Of a DNA stretch of 6,980 nucleotides, positions 1-4,636 are shown piece by piece. The translations under genes and the position numbers were made by a program. The DNA is taken from assembly GCA_937958375.1 (NCBI GenBank), contig CALGNY010000213.1, forward strand, positions 1 through 6,980, in the 5' to 3' direction. This DNA comes from an uncultured Bacillaceae bacterium (GTDB lineage Bacteria; Bacillota; Bacilli; Bacillales; Alkalibacillaceae). The stretch's first letter is position 1, and each line of letters begins with the position of its first letter. The notes beneath the pieces are model-generated. The model was not told the DNA's origin. It made no database searches and saw nothing but the letters and a program-made list of their open reading frames with translations.

Positions 1-1
1 C

Positions 2-232
2 TTGGTAGGAGATAATAAGGTTTATAGTAATCCATTTTTAGCGTTCGGCAACACGACCTTCGAAAAATCCTTTCCAGCTACGGGAATTGGAACAGAGCGA
101 TTAGTTGATGGGGGAACGATTGAAGGTTACTTGATGATGGAGCTTTCTAAGGAAGACGAAAACCCTGCATTGAGGCTAAAAGAAATGGGAATCATATCCG
201 ACCAAGAAGAATTAGATATACCACTAAATTAA
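2..232 (+). CDS. C-terminal fragment of an unrecognised protein, possibly DUF4352-like
   Basis: The reading frame is open at the left window edge and ends at TAA 230-232. Only the last ~76 residues are visible and the true start is probably upstream; the TTG at position 2 has no ribosome binding site in view. The fragment is mixed polar, with no membrane segment or Cys motif. The stretch LVDGGTIEGYLMMEL followed by a charged tail resembles the closing strands of DUF4352-type, immunoglobulin-like extracellular domains, where a 'G-x-[VI]-x-G-[YW]-[IL]-x-[FM]' pattern is common. This is a weak resemblance from memory, not an assignment. It is followed by a terminator and is convergent to the regulator gene, so it is probably not functionally tied to the sialic acid genes. 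Confidence 0.55.
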   Translation: MVGDNKVYSNPFLAFGNTTFEKSFPATGIGTERLVDGGTIEGYLMMELSKEDENPALRLKEMGIISDQEELDIPLN

Positions 233-327
233 ATTTTTTTACGAAAAACTCGGGCACTGGAAAACTACATAACAGGTACAAAGAAGTCAGCATGGAGTTG
301 CATGACGGTCAAAACAAAATCAAACGA

Positions 328-372
328 AAATCCCTTGGTTAGTCAAACGGCAACCAAGGGATTTGTTCATTT
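328..372. terminator. Bidirectional rho-independent terminator between convergent genes
   Basis: A perfect 13-bp inverted repeat (AAATCCCTTGGTT at 328-340, AACCAAGGGATTT at 352-364) encloses an 11-nt loop. The plus strand continues into T-rich sequence (TTTGTTCATTTATTT). The minus strand continues into TTTTCGTTTGATTTTG. It therefore fits a terminator for both the gene ending at 232 (plus) and the regulator gene ending at 449 (minus). Confidence 0.85.
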
Positions 373-381
373 ATTTGCACT

Positions 382-410
382 AGTTCACAAAGCAGGGTCT
401 AATGTGAACT
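382..410. other. Small hairpin downstream of the regulator gene
   Basis: Perfect 8-bp inverted repeat AGTTCACA (382-389) / TGTGAACT (403-410) with a 13-nt spacer, lying between the regulator stop codon and the main terminator. No T-run follows it on either strand, so it is not a convincing terminator alone. It could be an accessory 3'-end structure of the regulator mRNA, or chance. The rest of the 233-448 gap outside the two hairpins shows nothing recognisable. Confidence 0.3.
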
Positions 411-448
411 TAATTGCTAAACCGTCAAAATACGTGCAGAGCCTACAA

Positions 449-1291
449 TTAATATAACTTCTCGGAAATGGTCTCGGCGATTCGTTCTTTCGTTTCTTTT
501 GCTTTCTCATAATTTTTCATCGTAATGCCTGTGCATAATAGATCGATGACGAATAGTTGCGAGATTTTCGAAACCAGTGATCCGCTGTCGAGTGGGTTTT
601 CTTTGGCCGATGTCAGCAAGACGTTGTCGGCGTATTTGGTCAGTGGTGATTCGGTATAGTTGGTGATGGCGATCACTTTTGCGCCGTTCCGTTTACTGAC
701 TTTGACGGCTTCGATGACGTCTTTCGTACTCCCGGTCAGACTGATGGCAATGACGACGGTTTCTTTGTCGACAGAGTTGGAACGGATGACTTGGTTATGG
801 GAGTCTGTAATGGTTTCGATATTCATTCCGATCCGCATTAAGCGGTTTTGCAGATCGAGTCCTGCAATACCGGAAGACGAAACACCGTAGACCACTACGT
901 TCCTTGCTTCTGTCACATGGTCGACGGCTTGGGTTAATTGATTGTCATCGACCAGCTTATATGTATCATCGACGGCTTGGATCATATTGCTTCTGACTTT
1001 TTCCACGTACGTTTCATCGTCACCATTTTTTTCTCGCATCGATAATTCCCGGGCTAATGCCAGTTTGAATTCCTGGTAGCCGCGATAGCCAAGTTTTCGG
1101 CAAAAACGCAACACTGTTGCCTCACCGACCTGACAGGCAATAGCCAATTCGGTCAAGGATTGAAAAACGATATCCTCTGAGTGTTCTTTGACATAGGAAT
1201 AGATTTTTTGTTCCGATTTGGTAAATGTATTTTTGTTTTGCTCCAAGAGAATACTCAAATTAACGGACTGTTCATTTAATTGCTTGTACAC
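449..1291 (-). CDS. nanR: RpiR/MurR-family transcriptional regulator (NanR-like), HTH plus SIS domain
   Basis: Predicted DNA-binding regulator of the adjacent sialic acid operon; 280 aa, usual for the family. Residues ~15-85 form the N-terminal HTH_6 domain: KSEQKIYSYV opens it and SLTELAIACQVGEATVLRFC (45-64) gives the helix-turn-helix, followed by the typical KLGYRGYQEFK. Residues ~125-255 form a SIS (sugar isomerase) domain: VVVYGVSSSGIAG (132-144) is the sugar-phosphate-binding loop, and AISLTGSTKDVIEAVKVSKRNGAKVIAIT (182-210) is the second conserved block. The start is GTG (1291-1289), chosen because AGGAGG (1304-1299, minus strand) lies 7 nt upstream; the ATG inside that spacer is out of frame. 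RpiR-type NanR proteins of Vibrio and staphylococci control nan genes and respond to ManNAc-6-P, the intermediate between NanK and NanE here. The divergent position next to nanA makes that role likely, but ligand and sign of regulation are inferred. Confidence 0.92.
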   Translation of the reverse strand: MYKQLNEQSVNLSILLEQNKNTFTKSEQKIYSYVKEHSEDIVFQSLTELAIACQVGEATVLRFCRKLGYRGYQEFKLALARELSMREKNGDDETYVEKVRSNMIQAVDDTYKLVDDNQLTQAVDHVTEARNVVVYGVSSSGIAGLDLQNRLMRIGMNIETITDSHNQVIRSNSVDKETVVIAISLTGSTKDVIEAVKVSKRNGAKVIAITNYTESPLTKYADNVLLTSAKENPLDSGSLVSKISQLFVIDLLCTGITMKNYEKAKETKERIAETISEKLY

Positions 1292-1298
1292 GGGTCAT

Positions 1299-1304
1299 CC
1301 TCCT
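1299..1304 (-). promoter_or_regulatory. Ribosome binding site of nanR, fixes the GTG start
   Basis: The minus strand reads AGGAGG, 7 nt before GTG at 1291. This full-strength site decides in favour of the GTG start. Confidence 0.8.
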
Positions 1305-1325
1305 AAACTGTACTTCTTTAATCAT

Positions 1326-1354
1326 ACGATAAGAACGGTAGAATTGCTTGTCAA
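1326..1354 (-). promoter_or_regulatory. Candidate sigma-A promoter for nanR (minus strand)
   Basis: On the minus strand, a perfect TTGACA at 1354-1349 is followed after 17 nt by TATCGT at 1331-1326 (4 of 6 matches to TATAAT). The spacing is ideal and both hexamers are exact mirror positions of the rightward promoter. A better -10 hexamer, TATGAT at 1326-1321, lies next to it but at 22-nt spacing. The predicted leader to the ribosome binding site is about 15 nt. The weaker -10 suggests modest expression. Confidence 0.5.
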
Positions 1355-1399
1355 TATTTTTTGGAGCGATTCTCCATAATAGAAAATAATATTGACAAG
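1347..1399. repeat. Perfect 12-bp inverted repeat carrying both divergent -35 boxes
   Basis: CTTGTCAATATT (1347-1358) and its exact reverse complement AATATTGACAAG (1388-1399) are separated by 29 bp. Each arm contains the TTGACA of one of the divergent promoters. Arm centres are 41 bp apart, close to four helical turns, so both arms face the same side of the DNA. It may be a pair of regulator sites, or a by-product of two similar promoters placed back to back; the identity outside the hexamers (CT..., ...ATATT) argues for more than -35 conservation. Confidence 0.7.
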
Positions 1400-1420
1400 T
1401 TATTATCATATTGATATGAT
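1392..1420 (+). promoter_or_regulatory. Strong sigma-A promoter of the nan operon with extended -10
   Basis: TTGACA (1392-1397), 17-nt spacer, TATGAT (1415-1420), with TG at 1412-1413 giving an extended -10 (TGATATGAT). Transcription should start near 1426-1428, leaving a leader of about 54 nt before nanA. With near-consensus elements the unrepressed promoter should be strong, so control is expected to be by repression; the overlapping palindrome and downstream cre agree with this. Confidence 0.85.
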
Positions 1421-1421
1421 A
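1404..1421. promoter_or_regulatory. Palindrome over the -10 box, candidate NanR operator
   Basis: TATCATAT-TG-ATATGATA is a perfect 8-bp-arm palindrome with a 2-nt centre. It covers the whole -10 box of the operon promoter, so a bound dimer would block RNA polymerase. A partial likeness, ATCATACGAT at 1321-1330, lies over the nanR -10 region and could be a weaker site for autoregulation. Assignment to NanR is inferred from position; an AT-rich palindrome can arise from the -10 itself. Confidence 0.45.
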
Positions 1422-1439
1422 CACGTAAAACACCAAGAA

Positions 1440-1453
1440 TGAAAGCGCATTCT
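1440..1453 (+). promoter_or_regulatory. CcpA cre-like site downstream of the nan promoter
   Basis: TGAAAGCGCATTCT matches the Bacillus cre consensus TGWAARCGYTWNCW at 13 of 14 positions (A for T at position 10). It is the core of a longer inverted repeat, AAGAATG (1435-1441) / CATTCTT (1448-1454). It lies at roughly +13 to +27 of the predicted transcript, where CcpA represses by blocking early elongation. This implies that sialic acid use is shut down when a preferred sugar is present. Confidence 0.72.
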
Positions 1454-1480
1454 TATATGCTGCTGGATGGAGGTATAACA

Positions 1481-2356
1481 ATGAAAGGGATCATGACAGC
1501 TTTGTTGACGTCATTTAATGAAAATGGAACCCTTAATGAAAAAGGAATTCGGGAGGTGGTTCGACATAATATTGACGAGATGGGCGTGAACGGTTTATAT
1601 GTAGGCGGTTCCACAGGGGAAAGCTTCCTGATGGACGAATCGAATCGTAAACAAGTCCTTCAAATCGTCAAGGATGAAGCGAAAGATGACGTGACGTTAA
1701 TTGCACAAATTGGTTCATTGAACATAGAGGAAGCCGTACGCTTAGGAAATGAAGCGAAAGAACTTGGCTACGATGCGTTGTCTGCCATTACGCCATATTA
1801 TTACAAGTTTAGTTTTGAGGAAATCAAGGCGTATTACAAGCGGATTATTGATGAAACAAATCATCCGATGATCATTTATTCCATCCCAGCTCTCACTGGA
1901 ACTGAGATTACCGTAGAGGACTATGGTGAGCTTTTGGCACTGCCTAAAGTCATTGGGGTGAAATATTCCGATACAGATCTCACCAAGCTAGCGAAGCTGA
2001 AAGAAATCCATCCGGATAAACTATTCTACGGTGGGTCTGATGATATGCTTCTCCAATTTGCAGAAACAGGTGCCGATGGGGCTGTCGGTAGTACGTATAG
2101 CTTGATTGGCAAACAAGCGACTCAGCTATGGGAAGTAGTCGGGAATTCAGAGACAGAGAAGGCGCGTGACATACAAAAAGAAATGAACCAAGTCATTACC
2201 ATTTTAGAAGACGTGGGTGTATATCAATCCATTAAACACGTCCTCAAACAACAAGGAATTGACGCAGGCTTTATGAAATTCCCTTTCAGAGAGATTACAG
2301 AAGACGAAAAGAGACAAGCAGATCAAATTGTCGACATCCTATCTTCAGGGAAATAG
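1481..2356 (+). CDS. nanA: N-acetylneuraminate lyase
   Basis: Cytoplasmic class I aldolase that splits Neu5Ac into ManNAc and pyruvate; 291 aa, normal for the family. It is a single TIM barrel of the DHDPS/NAL superfamily. Visible motifs are GGSTGES (42-48; the lyase form GSTGE, which binds the pyruvate carboxylate), YSIPA (133-137) with the catalytic Tyr133, and GVKYSD (159-164) with the Schiff-base Lys161. GGSDDM (184-189) and GSTYS (203-207) line the sugar pocket. Start chosen at ATG 1481 because GGAGG (1469-1473) lies 7 nt upstream; an in-frame ATG at 1439 has no such site and falls in the cre element. Compared from memory with the E. coli enzyme, Asp188 replaces Glu192 and Ser163 replaces Thr167, both in the substrate pocket. 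Sialic acid lyase is well supported by motifs and by nanE, nanK and siaPQM; a related sialic acid as preferred substrate is possible. First gene of the operon, 26 bp before nanE. Confidence 0.94.
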   Translation: MKGIMTALLTSFNENGTLNEKGIREVVRHNIDEMGVNGLYVGGSTGESFLMDESNRKQVLQIVKDEAKDDVTLIAQIGSLNIEEAVRLGNEAKELGYDALSAITPYYYKFSFEEIKAYYKRIIDETNHPMIIYSIPALTGTEITVEDYGELLALPKVIGVKYSDTDLTKLAKLKEIHPDKLFYGGSDDMLLQFAETGADGAVGSTYSLIGKQATQLWEVVGNSETEKARDIQKEMNQVITILEDVGVYQSIKHVLKQQGIDAGFMKFPFREITEDEKRQADQIVDILSSGK

Positions 2357-2382
2357 ATCATCTTAGTGTGGGAGTTTAGTAA

Positions 2383-3042
2383 ATGAGTAAACATTTAATC
2401 GTATCATGTCAAGCATTAGAGGATGAACCACTTCACAGTTCCTTTATCATGTCGAAAATGGCGTTGGCTGCCTACCAAGGTGGTGCGAGCGGAATACGTG
2501 CCAATAGTGTCGCGGATATCCAAGCAATCAAAAAAGAAGTTGACTTACCGATTATCGGGATCGTTAAGCAAGATTATCCGGATAGCGAGGTAAGGATCAC
2601 GCCGACGATCAAGGAAGTTGAGGCATTGGTCGAAGAAGGGGTCGATGTTGTCGCTTTTGATGCAACCGATCGTTCTCGTCCGAACGGAAAGTCATTTGAA
2701 GATTTTTTCAAAGAGGTAAAGGCACGCTTTCCGGATCAGAAACTGATGGCGGATGTCTCGACCGTTGAAGAAGCTAAATTCGCGGAACAATTGGGCGTCG
2801 ATATCGTCGCAACCACGCTGGTCGGTTACACGGAATATACAGAAGGACATGTACCACTTGAAGTGCTGGAAGAAACATTGAAAGTGATTGATGTACCGGT
2901 CATTGCAGAAGGGAATCTAGACACACCCGAGAAAGCGAAACGCGCATTGGAACTCGGTGCATATAAGGTCGTCGTAGGGAGTGCGATTACGAGACCGCAA
3001 ATCATCACAAAGAAATTTTCGATAAAAATGGATGAAGTTTAA
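2383..3042 (+). CDS. nanE: N-acetylmannosamine-6-phosphate 2-epimerase
   Basis: Converts ManNAc-6-P to GlcNAc-6-P, linking sialic acid breakdown to amino sugar metabolism; cytoplasmic, 219 aa, typical. TIM-barrel NanE family. Markers in order: IVSCQA (6-11), GASGIRANS (34-42), PIIGIVKQDYPDSEVRITPT (56-75), VVAFDATDR (89-97), LMADVST (121-127), ATTLVGYT (143-150), VIAEGNL (173-179) and KVVVGSAITRP (195-205). By comparison with the Clostridium perfringens enzyme, Lys62 and Glu176 should be the catalytic pair and Arg39 a phosphate or substrate contact. No residue appears to be missing. The start at ATG 2383 has a moderate ribosome binding site (GGGAG, about 2370-2374, 8 nt upstream). It lies between nanA and siaP, with 22 bp to the siaP start. 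Confidence 0.95.
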   Translation: MSKHLIVSCQALEDEPLHSSFIMSKMALAAYQGGASGIRANSVADIQAIKKEVDLPIIGIVKQDYPDSEVRITPTIKEVEALVEEGVDVVAFDATDRSRPNGKSFEDFFKEVKARFPDQKLMADVSTVEEAKFAEQLGVDIVATTLVGYTEYTEGHVPLEVLEETLKVIDVPVIAEGNLDTPEKAKRALELGAYKVVVGSAITRPQIITKKFSIKMDEV

Positions 3043-3064
3043 AACCAATGAGGAGGAAACGAGA

Positions 3065-4132
3065 ATGAAAAAGCGTTTATTATTTTTACTTAGTCTAGCT
3101 TTATTGTTAGTTGTTGCAGCATGTGGAGGTGGCGATGATGAGTCTTCATCGTCAGAGGGTAATGAAAGTAGTGAAAGTAGTGAAAGCAGTGAAGGAAGCG
3201 AAAGTTCCGGAGAAACATTTGAGTTGGAATTTGGTATGCAACCGAATACACAATCCAATGAGTATGCGGGTGCTGAGTTCTTAGCAGATTATGTTGAGGA
3301 AGAAAGTGATGGCCGTCTGACGGTTACGATTTTCCCAGATGCACAGTTAGGAAATGACCTTTCGATGCTTGGACAGTTGCAAGATGGTTCATTAGACATT
3401 ACATTGGCTGAAATGGGACGTTTTGGTGAGTGGGTCCCTCGTGCAGAGCTATTGGCTGTACCTTATGTGATCCAAGATTTCGACCACATCAAGAATGTTG
3501 TTTACAATACGGATTTCGGTGAAGAATTACGTACTGAATTAGTTGAAGAACATGGTTTGCGTGTCGTTGATAGTGCTTACAATGGAACGCGTGTGACATC
3601 ATCCAGTCATGAAATCAGTGAGTTGGCGGATATGGAAGGCATGAGCCTACGTGTACCGGAAGCACAAACATTGCTTGACTATGCAGAATACACAGGTGCA
3701 AACCCGACACCAATGGCATTCGGTGAAGTTTACCTAGCACTACAAACTGGACAAGTAGATGGACAGGAAAACCCTCTATCTGCAATCAGAGCTCAAAGTT
3801 TCCACGAAGTACAGGATTATATTGCGTTGACGAACCACGTTGTAAACGATAACACGTACGTTGTCAGTGAAAAGACATGGCAGGAGCTTCCTGAGGACTT
3901 GCGCACAATTTTAGAAGAAGGAATTGACGCAGCGACCGATCATCACACTGAATTATTCCAGCAGGAAGAAGAAGAGTTAATTCAGTTCTTTGAAGATGAA
4001 GGTGTAACGATCACAGAGCCTAACTTGGATGAGTTCAGAGAAGCTGTTTCCGAGGCTTATCCGAACTACTACGAAAAAATTGGTGAAGGTGCAGAAGATT
4101 ATATGGAAGTCATTCAAGGGGCAGCAGAATAA
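3065..4132 (+). CDS. siaP: TRAP transporter sialic acid-binding lipoprotein (DctP family)
   Basis: Extracytoplasmic solute receptor that captures sialic acid for SiaQM; 355 aa. Residues 1-19 are a lipoprotein signal peptide (MKKR, hydrophobic core, lipobox VAA-C), giving Cys20 as the lipid-modified residue. Residues 21-50 are a Gly/Asp then Ser/Glu linker; the DctP domain fills 52-350. Compared from memory with Haemophilus influenzae SiaP the core is strikingly alike: AYNGTR (171-176), LRVPEA (195-200), MAFGEVYLALQTGQVDGQENPLSA (217-240). The key ligand residues are retained: Arg176 (R127 in SiaP) and Arg196 (R147, the carboxylate clamp), Phe219 (F170), Asn237 (N187) and Glu116 (E67). The N-terminal contact Asn10 appears as Gln59. 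Sialic acid is therefore a well-supported ligand, not merely inferred from context. Start: ATG 3065 with AGGAGG (3051-3056) 8 nt upstream; the earlier in-frame ATG at 3032 overlaps nanE and would spoil the signal peptide. The protein is very acidic. Confidence 0.94.
   Translation: MKKRLLFLLSLALLLVVAACGGGDDESSSSEGNESSESSESSEGSESSGETFELEFGMQPNTQSNEYAGAEFLADYVEEESDGRLTVTIFPDAQLGNDLSMLGQLQDGSLDITLAEMGRFGEWVPRAELLAVPYVIQDFDHIKNVVYNTDFGEELRTELVEEHGLRVVDSAYNGTRVTSSSHEISELADMEGMSLRVPEAQTLLDYAEYTGANPTPMAFGEVYLALQTGQVDGQENPLSAIRAQSFHEVQDYIALTNHVVNDNTYVVSEKTWQELPEDLRTILEEGIDAATDHHTELFQQEEEELIQFFEDEGVTITEPNLDEFREAVSEAYPNYYEKIGEGAEDYMEVIQGAAE
3164..3208 (+). repeat. Nine-base tandem repeat encoding the Glu-Ser-Ser linker of SiaP
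   Basis: Five consecutive 9-bp units starting at 3164: GAAAGTAGT twice, GAAAGCAGT, GAAGGAAGC, GAAAGTTCC. They encode ESS-ESS-ESS-EGS-ESS, the flexible spacer between the lipid-anchored Cys20 and the binding domain. The first three units are nearly identical, so copy number could change by slippage in whole codons, altering tether length without a frameshift. Confidence 0.75.
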
Positions 4133-4159
4133 ACAAACAAACCGTGAAGGTGATTATTC

Positions 4160-4636
4160 ATGTGGAAAAAAATATATGACAACTTAGAAGAGATTATCGG
4201 AAGCGCCCTGTTTGCGGTTATGCTGATTATTTTAGCTGTACAGACTCTGTCACGCCAAGGGATTGGAGTTCCCTTGGTGTGGTCAGAGGAATTAGCTAAA
4301 CTTCTTTTTATTTATGCGGGGTATTTGGGGATCGTGGCTAGCATCAAGGATAACAGTCACGTCGCAATTGATGTTTTCGTAAATAAACTGCCTCAAAAGG
4401 CGCAACGCTGGGTTTACGTTTTTAACAATTTATTGATTTTGGCAGCGTTGATCACGATATTTTATATTAGTTTTACAATTATGGAGCGGCAGGAACATTT
4501 GACGATGGTTACGTTACAGATTTCCTATGTCTATATGTACGCAGCTCTGCCGATTCTTACAGGCTTGATGATCTACCGCCTTGTTGAACGGTTGATCAAG
4601 GATTGGCGAAAAAGTAAAGCGGCGGAGGTGGAGTAA
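4160..4636 (+). CDS. siaQ: TRAP transporter small membrane subunit (DctQ family)
   Basis: Four-helix integral membrane protein that forms the sialic acid TRAP transporter with SiaM; 158 aa, normal for a free-standing DctQ. Hydrophobic segments lie at about 12-30, 45-63, 84-107 and 123-143. The family signature WSEELAKLLFIYAGYLG (41-57) runs into helix 2, and HVAIDVF (67-73) follows it. The C-terminus is basic then polar (RLIKDWRKSKAAEVE), consistent with a cytoplasmic tail. The start ATG 4160 has AAGGTGA (4147-4153) 6 nt upstream. It directly abuts siaM: the siaQ stop (TAA 4634-4636) touches the siaM ATG. In Haemophilus these two subunits are fused in one protein; here they are separate, as in Vibrio. 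Sialic acid specificity is taken from siaP. Confidence 0.92.
   Translation: MWKKIYDNLEEIIGSALFAVMLIILAVQTLSRQGIGVPLVWSEELAKLLFIYAGYLGIVASIKDNSHVAIDVFVNKLPQKAQRWVYVFNNLLILAALITIFYISFTIMERQEHLTMVTLQISYVYMYAALPILTGLMIYRLVERLIKDWRKSKAAEVE

Noticed and set aside
660..890. Plus-strand frame inside nanR
   Set aside because: Antisense shadow of the SIS domain coding region, with no start signal and no recognisable domain.
1362..1376. Small inverted repeat TGGAG-CGATT-CTCCA between the two promoters
   Set aside because: The arms are only 5 bp and it is centred off the main symmetry point (1369 against 1373); too short to separate from chance.
1439..1480. In-frame upstream ATG that would extend NanA by 14 residues
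   Set aside because: No ribosome binding site precedes it, the added residues overlap the cre element and the real ribosome binding site, and lyases of this family begin at about the MKGIMTALLT position.
1427..1480. Possible riboswitch or attenuator in the nanA leader
   Set aside because: The leader is only about 54 nt, with no terminator-like hairpin followed by a T-run. The one inverted repeat is better explained as cre.
1272..1481. 69-codon minus-strand frame across the divergent promoter region
   Set aside because: It covers both promoters and the operators and has no family resemblance. Its last part only reuses the nanR ribosome binding site region.
3032..3064. In-frame upstream ATG that would extend SiaP by 11 residues
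   Set aside because: It overlaps the end of nanE and puts charged residues before a proper MKKR lipoprotein signal; AGGAGG at 3051-3056 points to the ATG at 3065.
2917..3258. Minus-strand frame opposite the nanE end and siaP start
   Set aside because: Its Ser/Leu repeats are the antisense of the Glu-Ser-Ser linker repeat. It overlaps two well-supported genes.
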